Source: Sarcophilus harrisii (lineage: Eukaryota > Chordata > Mammalia > Dasyuromorphia > Dasyuridae). From it: DNA of 64,000 bases. Both the position numbers and the translations under genes were made by a program. Numbering within the stretch: the first letter of the stretch is position 1; every line of letters starts with the position of its first letter. This document shows, one piece after another, positions 1 through 11,010 of this stretch. The DNA lies in NCBI RefSeq assembly GCF_902635505.1, contig NC_045426.1, positions 540,163,818 to 540,227,817 of the forward strand. The letters run 5' to 3'. Below the pieces are notes generated by a model that searched no databases, was not told the DNA's origin, and saw only the letters and a list, made by a program, of their open reading frames with translations.

Positions 1-395
1 GAACATTGTAATCAATAACAATCAATATTGTAACATGATAGACTATGAAAGACTTAGTTTAATTACTCAGATCAAGACAATGATCCAAGACATTTCCAAA
101 GGACTCATGATGAAAAGTGTTATCCGCCTTTGGAGAGAAAACTGATGGAGTCTGAGTATGGAGTGAAATATGCTTTTTTTTCCCCTTACTTTTTAATTTC
201 CCTTGCTTTAAAAAATTTTTTTCAACATTACTAAAATGAAAATATGTTTTACATGAATTTACATATATAATTGATATATTGCTTGTCTTCTCAATGGGTG
301 AAGAAGGGATGAGAAAAAAGGAAAGAATTTGGAACTAGAGATTTTTAAAATGATGAATTTTAAAAATAAATTAATGAAAATTTTTAAAAATTCCC
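1..395 (+). mobile_element. LINE-1 3' end (5'-truncated)
   Basis: The stretch has the marsupial L1 3' UTR pattern: AATGATCCAAGACA, a 'gatggagtctgagtat' block, a T-rich stretch, then 'attgcttgtcttctcaatggg' with a purine-rich run and an A-rich tail. It runs off the left window edge and meets an opposite-strand L1 5' region near 395. Confidence 0.75.
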
Positions 396-1465
396 TCCAT
401 CTTTTCTAGATCAATTGTTTTTTTTAATAAAAGATACTTTACAATTATAATCTATTTTTCCAGTCTTTTGACTTTGTTTTTAATACATTTTGCTGTCTCA
501 CAAAATCATTAATTTCTATTTGGTCCTTCTAATTCCCAGGGCAAGGTTTTATATCTCTTATGCCAAACTATTAATTTGTTTTTCAATTTTTTTCCATATG
601 TCTTATTTTTTTCCATTTTAAATCTAGCATTATCATTTCATTGATTAAAGAAAGAAGCAAAACATTTTTAACTCTCAAAAAAATCTCTTACTTCATCTCC
701 TCTAGAAATGTTAATTGAATTTATGCTCAAACTTTCTTTGAAGCTTTGCTTTTTGATTTTTTGGAGTAGTTATTTTCTATGTTTGTGTCTTGAATATCTC
801 TATAACCATAATAATTTTTTTTAAATAGTAGGAGTTGTTTTTTGAGTGCTCATTCTTCCTGACTTTTGATTTGATTTTATAACTAAACTCTGTATCCTCC
901 TGGAAGGAAGATCTGGACCGATTGCTGCTTTTTTGCAGTTTTGAATTATTGGATATGTCTTATTCTAGCATCTTAGAGATAGCTCAGGCTGAGAAAATAC
1001 AAATTTTCAGTGCTCCCAAAATGGTCTGATTCACTTGGTCCCCTAGTCTAGGTCCTATATGTTCCTGACCTTCTCCTCAGAATGCCTTCAGTCTGTGACC
1101 TGGATCCAAGTAATGGGTGAAAAAGATGCAGTTGGCACTGTGCCCATCATGGTGCTCCTATATGGGTCTGATACGTCCTCATACCCTGACTCACAGATTC
1201 TCCTTTGCATTAGAGTGCTCCACATAATATGTTCCTGGCCAGATCCTGTACCCAGTATCTAGTGACCTGTTTGTTTCTCTCCCTACTCCAAGACTGGATA
1301 GAAAAATGAATCACTATAACTTCTTCTTGAATTTCTCCATCAGAATTTGGATTAGTGCTTTTTCTAGATTTGTGTAGAGGAGAATTTGGGCAGGGAGGAA
1401 GAAAAAGAGCTTGCTGTATCTTTCTGCTAATCCACCATCTTGATTTCCCTTTACACACATCTTCT
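396..1465 (-). mobile_element. LINE-1 5' UTR and start of ORF1
   Basis: On the minus strand, 1465 down to about 860 resembles the marsupial L1 5' UTR (AAGATGGTGGATTAGC near its start). At about 850 an ATG opens a decayed ORF1 whose N-terminus reads like the marsupial form, a YYG-R-IQ-TN segment followed by KSKSKASK. It is followed by A-rich coiled-coil coding sequence with several stops. The rest of the element is missing: it ends where the plus-strand L1 tail begins. Apparent open frames at 1059-1262 and 1210-1494 belong to this 5' UTR and are not genes. Confidence 0.65.
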
Positions 1466-1500
1466 TTTTTTTTCTTTTTTATAAATTTTAACAAATTATT

Positions 1501-2705
1501 TTTTATGTTTTTTTTTATTATAGCTTTTTATTTACAAGATATATGCATGGGTGACTTTTCAGCAGTGACAATTGCAAAACCTTTTGTTTCAACTTTTTCC
1601 CTCCTTCCTCCCACCCCCTCCCCCAGATGGCAGATTGACCAATACATGTTAAATATGTTGAAGTATAAGTTAAATTCAATATACGTATATATGTCCAAAC
1701 AGTTATTTTGCTATGCAAAAAGAATTGGACTTTGAAATAGTGTACAATTAACCTGTGAAGGAAATCAAAAGTGCAGGCGAACAAAAATAGAGGGATTGGG
1801 AATTCTATGTAGTGGTTCATAGTCATCTCCGGAAGTTCTAATGCTGGGTGTAGCTGATTCTGTTCGTTACTGCTCTGTTGGAATTGATTTAGTTCATCTC
1901 ATTGTTGAAAAGGTCCACGTCCATCAGAACTGATGATCATATAGTATTGTTGTTGAAGTATATAATGATCTCCTAATTCTGCTCATTTCACTCAGCATCA
2001 GTTCATGTAAGTCTCTCCAAGCCTTTCTGAACTCATCCTGCTGGTCATTTCTTACAGAACAATAATATTCCATAATATTCATATATCACAATTTATTCAG
2101 CCATTCTCCAGCTGATGGGCATCCACTTAGTTTCTTGCCACTACAAACAGGGCTGCCACAAACATTCTTGCACATACAGGTCCCTTTCCCTTCTTTAGTA
2201 TCTCTTTGGGATATAATCCCAGTAGTAACACTGCTGGATCAAAGGGTATGCACAGTTTGATAACTTTTTGAGCATAATTCCAAATTGCTCTCCAGAATGG
2301 TTGGATGCATTCACAACTCCACCAACAATGTATCAGTGTCGCAGTTTTCCCACATCCCCTCCAACATTCCTCATTATCTTTCGCTGTCATTCTAGCCAAT
2401 CTGACAGGGGTGTAGTGGTATCTCAGAGTTGTCTTAATTTCTATTTCTTTGATTAATAATGACTTGGAGCATCTTTTCATATGTCTAAAAATAGTTTCAA
2501 TTTCTTTGTCTGAGAATTGTCTGTTCATATCCTTTGACTATCAATTGGAGAATGGCTTGATTTCTTATAAATTAGAGTCAATTCTCTATATATTTTGGAA
2601 ATGAGGCCTTTATCAGAACCTTTGACTATAAAAAGGTTTTCCCAGTTTGTTATTTCCCTTCTAATCTTGTCTGCATTAGTTTTATTCATACAAAAACTAC
2701 TCATA
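1501..2705 (-). mobile_element. LINE-1 3' half of ORF2 and 3' UTR
   Basis: The minus strand 2528-2127 encodes the C-terminal region of L1 ORF2: MNRQFSDKEIETIF, a [18 protein letters not shown] zinc-knuckle-like motif, IPFDPAVLLLGLYPKEI and MFVAALFVVARN. These align with the corresponding human L1 ORF2 segments. Further left are the 3' UTR and a T-rich tract (the A tail read in reverse). The copy is 5'-truncated near 2705, with stops between the surviving ORF2 pieces. Confidence 0.88.
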
Positions 2706-3136
2706 TCTTCTTAATGTAATAATGCTATTCTACATTCTAATCTATTTTTTTCTTTTTTGCATATGCCAGTTCTATCTGAGCTATATCTTCTCTTATATCA
2801 GTTTACCTATCAGACCAAATCTGCTTCTTCATACAGGTCATTTTATTAGTTCTAACTATACATTTGTATTTAGATTACTGAAGTCATGGCTGTTATTTTT
2901 AACTCTTTTCTTGAATGATGTTTCCTGGGAATTTACTCATCCCTACTATTGATATTGTTCATATTATGTCATAGCTGCTTTTCCTTATGATATATAGTTT
3001 GGTAGATATATGGGGGCAATCTTCCTTTTTGGCTTAAACTCTTAGATTTGTGAGATTCAAGATCAATCAATTAATAAATACCTATACCCCTATTGTTTTT
3101 TAGTTGGCTTCTGTCTTTTATTAAAAGGGTAGTTGG
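2706..3136. other. AT-rich unassigned sequence
   Basis: T-rich on the plus strand. The 76-codon frame at 2722-2952 is hydrophobic only because of base composition. No gene or repeat is recognised. Confidence 0.5.
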
Positions 3137-3151
3137 TAAAAGGGTAGTTGG

Positions 3152-3439
3152 AAATGAATGTAAACTGTTTGCATTTTTCTTTTCCTTCCCGGATTTTTTT
3201 TTTACTTTCTGAATCCAATTCTTCCTGTGTAACAAGAGAACTGTTCGGTTCTGCACACATATATTGTGTGCAGATATGCTGTGACATATTTAATATGTAT
3301 AGGACTGCTTGCCATCTGGGGGAGAGGGTGGAGGGAGGGAGGGAAAAAGTCAGAACAGAAGTGAGTGCAAGGTATAATGTTGTAAAAAATTACCCAGGCA
3401 TGGGCTCTGTCAATAAAAAGTTATAATTATTTTTTTTTA
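3152..3439 (+). mobile_element. Short 5'-truncated LINE-1 3' end with target-site duplication
   Basis: This is an L1 3' UTR tail: 'aggactgcttgccatctggg', a GGGAGGGAGGG-like run and 'ctgtcaataaaaag'. It is flanked by 14-base direct repeats AAAAGGGTAGTTGG at 3138-3151 and 3440-3453. The 5' flank carries a second, tandem copy of the GGGTAGTTGG unit. Intact duplications suggest a fairly recent insertion. Confidence 0.8.
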
Positions 3440-3453
3440 AAAAGGGTAGTTGG

Positions 3454-3736
3454 TAAATCCAAAAGCCATTCTAGGAACTCATCTTATTAACCAACTATTT
3501 ACTTCTCAATCAGCAATAATTCGTACAATATTCTAAATTTAGCTTTCTCATCCTGCTATTCCATCCTAGACTCAGCTCATCCCTCTGTAACACTTGTTCA
3601 GATACACATTTTGGTCTGCCCATCCAGATGCAAATCAGAGTGTGGGGCCACATGTGGGACTCCGTATTTTCCACAGTGCTTGCCAGAACCCTGACTATTG
3701 CTGGCTCCAATATGGAGTCAAGAGTGAAAATCAATC
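3454..3736. other. Unassigned sequence
   Basis: No gene or repeat is recognised here; the short open frames on both strands show no family similarity. Confidence 0.4.
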
Positions 3737-3870
3737 CACCAGATATTTAGTTAGTCTCAACTCTGGGCAAAGCACCTTTCTAAGAGCTGGGCAGAACATT
3801 GTGTAAGGGTCTTAAAACCTGAAAACATTTCCCCCTGCCCTCAAGGAACTTTCAGGTCATATTGGTGATG
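3737..3870 (+). repeat. Head fragment of an unnamed ancient dispersed repeat
   Basis: The pattern 'tatttagttagtctcaactctgggcaaagc ... ctgccctcaaggaact' matches the heads of related copies at 18840, 19940, 41640 and 61190 in this window. Confidence 0.5.
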
Positions 3871-4621
3871 AATGGGGACTAAAATCACAACCAAATTCTT
3901 CATAGCAAATAGCCTTCTATAGTAACTTCTTTGGATGGTGGAATTTCTAGTTTTAAAATGCACTTGGCCATAGTTCAGTCATGTTAACAAATGATGTATG
4001 TTTTGTTGAAATCTTTTTCCTGCCCTCTCTACAGCACCATAGACTCCTTGTTTGGAGATGTAACTTTTGATGGATGAGTTTGTGCTGATTTCCTAGTACT
4101 GGGGAAAGCATGGATTGTTGGCTTTCCTGGTTTCCCCTTTTTCCATTTCTTATTCCCTCTTCAGATGATCAGATGATTTGTACTCTAATTTGTCTAAGTG
4201 AGTCCATTCTTGAGAAAAATCTGTAGAACTGCCAGACCAGACTCTTTTCACAGCAGCCCAGTGTTTTCAGATAGCTATCCCAAAGATTTGTCAATTGTCA
4301 TTGCACAAGAGACCTAGGATGGAAATTGCTGTGGAGAAAGGGTAAGGGGCCCCCTGAAATAATTTAGTGTGTCTACTGCAATCTACAGTGTTGGAAATAG
4401 TTGAAATTAATTTTTTCTGTGGGTTACTGGCATAATTCTTTTCTTTAAGAAAGTTTTTTGGCATTTCTATAGTTATTGCATATTATTATGTATATCATTG
4501 TAAATTGTGAAATTTCTTGGTCAGTGAATATGAACGCCTCTGAGTAGCATATGAGGAAATGTATGTGTTTATTGTATAATAGTCATTTGTCTGTTTTATA
4601 AACAATATATAACAAAACTTT
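3871..4621. other. Unassigned non-repetitive sequence
   Basis: AT-rich, with no convincing open frame and no recognised repeat. Confidence 0.4.
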
Positions 4622-4635
4622 GAAAATTTGAGCTG

Positions 4636-4792
4636 GGGGGTAGCTAGGTGGCTCAGTGGATAGAGCACCAGACCCAGTCAGAAGGAACTGAGTTAAAATC
4701 TGACCTCAGACACTTATCCCTTCCTAGCTATGTGATCCTGGGCAACTCACTTAACTCAATTGCCTCAGCAAAAAAAAAAAAAAAGAAAGAAA
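4636..4792 (+). mobile_element. Marsupial tRNA-derived SINE with perfect target-site duplication
   Basis: The head GGTAGCTAGGTGGCTCAGTG carries the A box, TGAGTTAAAATCTGAC the B-box region, and the body ends CAATTGCCTCAGC followed by poly(A). This is the abundant marsupial tRNA-derived SINE class. Identical 14-base repeats GAAAATTTGAGCTG flank it at 4622-4635 and 4793-4806, so it is young. The frame at 4648-4926 is read through the SINE and is not a gene. Confidence 0.92.
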
Positions 4793-4965
4793 GAAAATTT
4801 GAGCTGCCAGAAAATAGATTAGATTTTCTTCTATCTTCCATCTTCCATGAGATCTTCCTCATCAAAGGTATTCAAACAGATCCTCTAAGTCCATTTGTTG
4901 GGGAGCTCACTATCAAGAAAGCGTAAGATAATCTATATTTGCCTCATGTACTAGTAGGTGTAAAT

Positions 4966-5151
4966 CAGAGTTCTCAAACTCACTGTGGCTGCTCTCAAAA
5001 CTTCCAAGTGCTCTTGAAGAAGATTAAAATGTAATAGGGGAATGATTAGCAAAGTAAAAATACAAATACTACAAAATGTTCATTTGTGGTTTTTTTTAAA
5101 GTCAATATGTTGTCTGCAGAGATCCATTTCTATTTGAGTTTGATACCATTG
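4966..5151 (+). mobile_element. hAT-type miniature element (GTGTCAAAC family), decayed
   Basis: Imperfect terminal repeats CAGAGTTCTCAAAC and GTTTGATACCATTG flank a body with 'aagtcaatatgttgtctgcagagatcc', shared with 40586-40797 and 27327-27499. No clear 8-base duplication remains. Confidence 0.65.
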
Positions 5152-5459
5152 GTCTTGACTTCTGACAGTCTTTCCAACTATGAGATTCTGTGATTTAATA
5201 AACTGGTATTTATTTAGTGAAAGAAGAGTCTTAGACTTGTTTTTTTTTATTTAAAAAATAAAAGAAGTGTGACAAAATGCATATTGTGTTATAAAAAGAA
5301 ATGAGTGTTCACCTCTCTTTTGAGAAAAATGATTATTTCTCTCTCATGTTAGTAACCAGTCATTAAAAATGGGGACAGCCTAGTTTTTTTCCCCTGTCCT
5401 ATTTCCATGTTCTGTCTTTCAAGGACAGGGATGATGGAAGATAGGATTAACATTCTCCT
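5152..5459. other. Unassigned AT-rich sequence
   Basis: No gene or recognised repeat. Confidence 0.4.
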
Positions 5460-7235
5460 TAATCCCGGTATTGTTACCCCACCCAACTTGTTTAGGCTTG
5501 GGAAAGGGATATACATCCCTCATCTAGATTGCCCAAGGCTGGGGGATGTATAAGTATAGGGATAGTCTCTTTGGCCAAGAGGGACATGATGTCACTTCAG
5601 CCCCCGCCTTGGAATGAGCTCGCTTCTCTTTGTAAAGTCCTCTTCTCATTAATTATTAACTAATCAGAGTTGGTTGTTACCCTCAGGAACACTCCTCTTC
5701 CAAAGGACATTTCAGTCATGAGCCTACTGCCATGATTGTCTTTGGTATTCAACAGTGTCACTGACCATTTATTAAAAATGCTGCCATTAAAATTGGAAAC
5801 TAGTATGGCAGAAACTAGGCACTGACCCACACCTAACACCATATACCAAGATAAGGTCGAAATGCGTTCATGATTTAGACATAAAAAGTGATATTATAAG
5901 CAAATTAGAAGAACACAAGATAGTTTACCTCTCAGACCTGTGGAGGAGGAAGGAATTTGTGACCAAAGAAGAACTAGAGACCATTATTGATCACAAAATA
6001 GATAATTTTGATTATACTAAATTTGTACAAACAAAACCAATGCAGACAAGATTAGAAGGGAAGCAATAAATTGGAAAAACATTTTTACATCCCAAAGATT
6101 CTGATAATTTCTAAATTTCTAAAATATATGGAGAATTGACTCAAATTTAGAAGTTCAAGCCATTCTCCAATTGAAAAATGGTCAAAGGATATGAACAGAC
6201 AATTTTTAGATATAGAAATTGAAATCATTTCTAGTTATTTGAAAAGATGCTCCAAGTCATTATAAATCAGAGAAATGCAAATTAAGACAACTTTGAGATA
6301 TCACTATACACCTGTCAGATTGGCCAGAATGACAGGGAAAGATAATGACAAATGTTGGAGGGGATGTGGGAAAACTGGGACCCTGATACATTGTTGGTGG
6401 AATTGTGAACACATCCAGCCATTTTGGAGAGTGATTTGGAACTATCACTCAAAAAGTTATCAAACTGTGCATACCCTTTGACCCAGAAGAGTTTCTATTG
6501 GGCTTCTACCCCAAAGAAATACTAAAGAAGGGAAAGGGGCCTGTATGTGCCAAAATGTTTGTGGCAGCCCTGTTTGTAGTGGCAAGAAACTGTGTGGATG
6601 CCCATCAGTTGAAAAATGGCTGAATAAGTTATAGTATATGAAGATAATGGAATATTATTATTCTATAAGAAATGGTCAACAGGATGATTTCAGAAAGGCC
6701 TGGAGAGACCTACATGAATTGATTATAAATGAATTGAGCAGAACCAGGGATAATTGTACATGGCAACAACAAGATTATGTGATGATCAATTCTGATGGAT
6801 GTGGCTCTTCTCAAAAATGAGATGATTCAGGTCAGTTTCAATGGTCTTGTGATGATAAAAGCCATTTGCAACCAAAGAGAGAGGACTGTGAGACCTGAGG
6901 GTGGATAGCATTTTACTCTTTTTGTTGTGGTTTGGTTGAATTTTATTTCCTTTATCATTTTTTATCTGATTTTTATTGTGCAGTAAGATAATTGTATAAA
7001 AATATATGCCTATTTGGGATTTAACATATATTTTTGCCATGTTTAACATATATTGGATTACATGCCATCTAAGGAAGGGCATGGGGGAATGGGGTAACAA
7101 TTGGAACACAAGATTTTTCAAGGGTCAATGTTGAAAAAAAGTATTCTTTCATATGTTTTGAAAATAAAAACTTCAATAATAAATGCTGCCATTATTAATA
7201 AAATGATCAATTACCCAGAAATTACAAATACAGGT
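5460..7235 (+). mobile_element. LTR fossil split by a LINE-1 insertion
   Basis: The LTR parts are roughly 5460-5789 and 7195-7235. They match the LTR at 26640-26935 through 'tcattaattatta', 'cctcaggaaca', 'gattgtctttggtattcaa' and 'aataaaatgatcaattacccagaaatt', the last carrying the poly(A) hexamer. Only LTR sequence is visible, with no internal genes, so this looks like a solo LTR remnant of a marsupial endogenous retrovirus family. It predates the L1 inside it. The outer boundary at 5460 is approximate. Confidence 0.65.
5790..7180 (+). mobile_element. 5'-truncated LINE-1 (ORF2 end and 3' UTR) inside an LTR
   Basis: The L1 ORF2 C-terminal coding region begins near the 'ccatataccaagataagg' block. 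It includes the stretch [19 protein letters not shown] and [18 protein letters not shown] at 6275-6481, then MEYYYSIRNGQQDDFRKAWR at 6647-6706, with stops and shifts between them. A 3' UTR and an A-rich end follow. Identical 14-base target duplications AAATGCTGCCATTA lie at 5776-5789 and 7181-7194. Confidence 0.92.
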
Positions 7236-7279
7236 GTATTTGTTGTTTCCCCTCAGTTGAACCTAAGTTTAATAACTAT

Positions 7280-7360
7280 AAGAACTTCATTTTCCATGAA
7301 TCCCAAGCACAACACAGTGTTTGGCGCATAGTAGGAATTCAATAAATGTTTGTCAAATTT
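7280..7360 (+). mobile_element. L2 LINE 3' end
   Basis: The diagnostic tail 'gcgcatagtaggaattcaataaatgtttg' is that of an L2 3' end. Confidence 0.6.
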
Positions 7361-7639
7361 AATTTAATTATGGCTTTCATGACATCCAGAGCCCAGATAC
7401 ACTCTTTGCTCACGGTTTCCACCTAGAAAATAACACATATGTGTATAAATAAATACAGTTTTTAAAAATTTGGAGATATGATTTCATTGGTATAGAGAGC
7501 TCCTTGTTGATCAATAGAGATCAGCACTTCCTCTGCAATTTATAACCTTAAGAACAATGAGAAGTTAAAGGCCTTGCCCAGGATCACATGGCCCAGTATG
7601 TGTCATATTCACTTGTCCATAATGACTTTTAAATATAAA
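7361..7639. other. Unassigned; possible MIR scrap at 7548-7600
   Basis: A short stretch 'aggccttgcccaggatcacatgg' resembles the reverse of MIR. Nothing else is recognised. Confidence 0.35.
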
Positions 7640-7925
7640 AAAACATACAATGGAACCTCTAGAGGCAGGAGGCCCTAGGTACTGGTTCTGGTCAAGACAG
7701 CCCTCCTTTGGGAGGAGGCATTTGATCTAAGGTTTAAAGGAAGCTAAGGATTCTAGGAGGGTAAGGTTAGGACGAAGTGTATTCCAGGTATGGGCACAGC
7801 CTGGGCAAATGCCCACAGATGGCATGGAATGTCATGGTTGAGGAACAGTCAGTCTGAATGGCTTTACCGTGAAGGACATCAAGTGGACTAATGTGTGAAA
7901 TCTGGAGAGAGAAATACCTAAAAAA
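7640..7925 (+). repeat. Copy of the unnamed ancient dispersed repeat (middle part)
   Basis: It shares 'aggtttaaaggaagctaagg', 'tattccaggtatggg' and 'aggaacagtcagt' with the copies at 19940 and 21940. Confidence 0.55.
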
Positions 7926-8237
7926 GAAGTTTATTTTTCATCCTAAAAGAAAGGAAGAAAACAAACATTTGTTAAATGCCCACTACCAGCCAGCACTGTG
8001 CTGACCTTCTCCCTATAAAAGCTATTCAAGCCCTGGATCTTTTTCGGGTGGGGAAATATTTGTTTTGCAGCTACAGACTTTCCTCTTGACATTTCAATGT
8101 TTTGGATCCTCCAGATTTGAAGCTTTTGCTGAAATCTCACCAAGGCAAGTCCGGGATTTCTGCCATCAGGGGGAAATATTGATGCCCTTGTGAGAGAATA
8201 GCCAGAATAACGATTGGTGAATTTACAGTGGAAAAGG

Positions 8238-8730
8238 TTGTTGTTCGTCCTTTGTTTTCAAAAAGGACCAATAGCATCATGATGTTGGAGTAAAATAGTC
8301 GATGGTGGAGTGATGTCTTGATTTATGCATGAATTGGATTTAAGTGAGACAAAGGTGCACACAATCCGCAGCCTCACTGTCTCTCCCAAAGGTATTGAAA
8401 TCCAGTGGTAAGACAGAAGCCAGGATGGCTGGCGATGCCCCAGATCCCTGGAACCTTTGATGTTGTGACCAAGCTCTAAATGCCCCCCCAGCATCTGGTT
8501 CAGCTGCTCTCATGGCCATTGGAACAAAGTGTTCTCCTCTGCCTTCACATGCCCTAATTCACCAGTGGGTTTGAGACCTGTCAGGTACCTTCAACCTGGT
8601 TTAGCCCATCTGCTGGACTGGTTTTACCAGGATGTGGCTGCTGCATGTGCTACAGCTTCTTGGAGCCACAGGTAAGAATTGAGTGAAAGGTGGACCCCAA
8701 ATGGGGATGATAGTCTTGAAAAGGGCTCAG
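8238..8730 (-). repeat. Marsupial dispersed repeat with GGTCCT...AAGGACAACAAC-type 3' end
   Basis: On the minus strand its end reads 'gatgctattggtccttttt' then 'aaaggacgaacaacaa'. Ends of the same type occur at 49712-49780 and 55240-55300. I recognise it as a common marsupial interspersed repeat but cannot assign a family name. Confidence 0.6.
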
Positions 8731-9231
8731 CAGGCCCTCCCATCAGAGGTGCAACTTGTCCCTGAATGATCTGAACACTTTTGGAATAATGGACTCCGGA
8801 ACAAGAGAGGTGATGCTGACCATTTATTTGTACAAGACACTCCTTTCTATTTGGTTCTTCAGAGAGACCTGATTTTAGCTCGGAAGTTACTTAGTAAATT
8901 TAGAAATAGGAGCAAAGGGAGTGGGAAATTGTGAAGAGATATTGCCTTCACTTCCCAAGACATTTCTCTACAATTCACATCAGGCACGAGTCAGAAAACC
9001 TTCCTTATTCAGGAACAGACCCGATAAAACTAATTCTTATTGCTTTAGTGACTTTTTTCCAGAGTCCTGATGGATCTTTACTCTCTTCATATGACCTTTT
9101 CAAGAGCAGGAATTTTTCTGTCTTTGTATTCAAAGGGTCTAGCAAGGAATCTGCCATACAGGAGGTGCTTAATAAATGCTTGCTAATCATCCTTACCTCA
9201 TGATTATCACAAAGGGGAAGGGACAAGGAAG

Positions 9232-9492
9232 GGAATGAAAAGAACAAGCAATTATTAAACACCTACTATGAAACAGGCACTATGTTAAATATTTTATAAT
9301 AATTATCTCATTTGATCCTCACAACATCCCTGGGAGGTATGTGCTATTATTAGTCCCGTTTCACAATTGAGAAAACTGAGACAGACAGAGGTTGTGATTT
9401 ACCCAGAGTCACACAGCTAGTAAGTCTAAGGCTGCATTTGAATTCTTGATTCCAGGTCCTACACTCTATCTACCATACTACCTAGATGCCTA
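9232..9492 (-). mobile_element. CORE-SINE (MIR/THER1 type)
   Basis: A nearly full-length reverse copy: 'ttaaacacctactatgaaacagg', 'atcctcacaacatccctggg', 'gagaaaactgagacagacag', 'cacacagctagtaag' and the tRNA-derived end 'ctacctagatgcc'. Confidence 0.88.
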
Positions 9493-9574
9493 ATGAATTA
9501 GATTACAGTTTATCTTATATTAAAAATAATCGGTGAGTTCTTAAGAGAATTTTGGGTGACACTCTTAAAAATCA

Positions 9575-9750
9575 CATGGCACAGGGGATACAGCATCAAT
9601 GTGGAGTCAATAGGCATGGGGTTCAAATCCTATCTCAGACTCTAATATGCAACCCAAATTAGGTAAATATCTCTGTGCCTCAGCTTCCTCATTTGTAAAA
9701 TGAGGGTATTGGACTTGATGATCTCTTCCAACTCTAAATCTATGACCCAG
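9575..9750 (+). mobile_element. MIR3-type SINE
   Basis: 'cctcagcttcctcatttgtaaaatg' followed by 'ggacttgatgatctcttccaactctaaatctatga' is the MIR3 3' half. Confidence 0.85.
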
Positions 9751-9824
9751 TCATCCTAGTCTCTTGAGGAGTTGGGAGATGGTCTATGTTCAGAATACCT
9801 AGAATTTATTTAACTCTGTGTGTA

Positions 9825-9935
9825 CATATGTATGTATACATAAACATATTTATATATGCATGCATATACATATGTATATATGTGTATATATGTATATATA
9901 AACATATTTATCATATCTATATAAACATATGATTA
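9825..9935. repeat. (TATG/TA)n-rich simple repeat
   Basis: Alternating TATA, TATG and CATA units make up the stretch. Confidence 0.8.
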
Positions 9936-10094
9936 TATTTCAGAGTTTATAACTTTGTAAAGTATTCTACAATGTCTCAAAACTCTTGTGCAATTTTATG
10001 GTTTGGTTCTTCTTTTTTTAAAGAGCTCAAAACTACACAAAGACTTTTGGGACACCATGGATGGATAAATAAGTAGTTATATAAATAAGTAGAT

Positions 10095-10150
10095 AGAGAT
10101 AATATATATATATATAATTTTATTATAATAATTTATTAAATTATAATTAT
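10095..10150. repeat. AT-rich low-complexity tract
   Basis: Almost only A and T, including (AT)n around 10103-10117. Confidence 0.8.
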
Positions 10151-10159
10151 ATGTGCATA

Positions 10160-10385
10160 TTTAAAATCTCATCTGATCTGAGTCTCAAAACATCTCTTTG
10201 AGGTTGTTAATATTATCAATATTTATGTATTATTTCTATTTTGCAGACTAGCAGACTGAGGGCGAAATAAATGAAGTGATTTATCCAGTGTTTCATAGCT
10301 TGTAAATAAGTGTCTAAGGCACAATTTGAGTTCAGGTCTTCCTGCCTCCATGTCATATACTTTATTCACTACAGCGAACCATTCA
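10160..10385 (-). mobile_element. CORE-SINE (MIR/THER1 type)
   Basis: The reverse pattern 'attttgcagactagcagactgag ... gagttcaggtcttcctgcctcc ... ttattcactacagcg' is visible. Confidence 0.75.
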
Positions 10386-10904
10386 CAACAAATCATCTTG
10401 AGGATGTATTCCATCTCCATCTGGTTAGTCTCATTTCACTGATGTTAATTTTTACTTACTAGCTTCATTTTTTTTCCTGACCTCATCTTCAAAATCGTGC
10501 TTTATTTGGGTTCTGCAGTTTCTTAGGCACCGACCCCCGTGAACAAGTTCATTCCCAGAGTCCTTCCAACCATGGCTATGATTTCTTACCCATATTCCCC
10601 ACCATCTCCATATCACGCCTTTTGCAGCTCCAGCCTCCGGCTCCTCCCAAAACTCAAGTTTCATGATCCTGGGCTCTGATAATTCTTCCTGCTCTCAGGC
10701 CTACAACAGGACTTAATGGCCGTCTCTGTGTGATCCCACTGCGCCTTCTCTTTTCTTTTCCTTACCATACACCCTCTTTCTAACTCTGATTTTGAGAAGT
10801 ATAACCCATCATTGTTAGCATTCTTGGAGAGAATATGCCAGATCCCTGCCCCATCGTTCTGATTTCCTGATTTCTTATGCAAGATATTCCTACCTAATCA
10901 TTAT
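10386..10904. other. Unassigned sequence
   Basis: Pyrimidine-rich, possibly a decayed 5' extension of the L2 at 10905. No gene; the minus-strand frames here look like chance. Confidence 0.35.
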
Positions 10905-11010
10905 TTCTCTTTTGATCTCCTTGAGATCAGCTTTGCTGGCTGCTTGTATTCCCATAATACTTAGCATTATGATCTGTGCATAGTAAGCACTCAATAAATG
11001 TATTCACATT
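10905..11010 (+). mobile_element. L2 LINE 3' end
   Basis: 'ttgtattcccataatacttagc' and 'catagtaagcactcaataaatg' form an L2 tail. Confidence 0.65.

Noticed and set aside
2127-2528. 133-codon minus-strand frame
   Set aside because: It is the C-terminal part of LINE-1 ORF2 in a truncated copy, not a host gene.
6275-6820. Plus-strand frames of 68 and 60 codons
   Set aside because: LINE-1 ORF2 fragments inside the L1 at 5790-7180.
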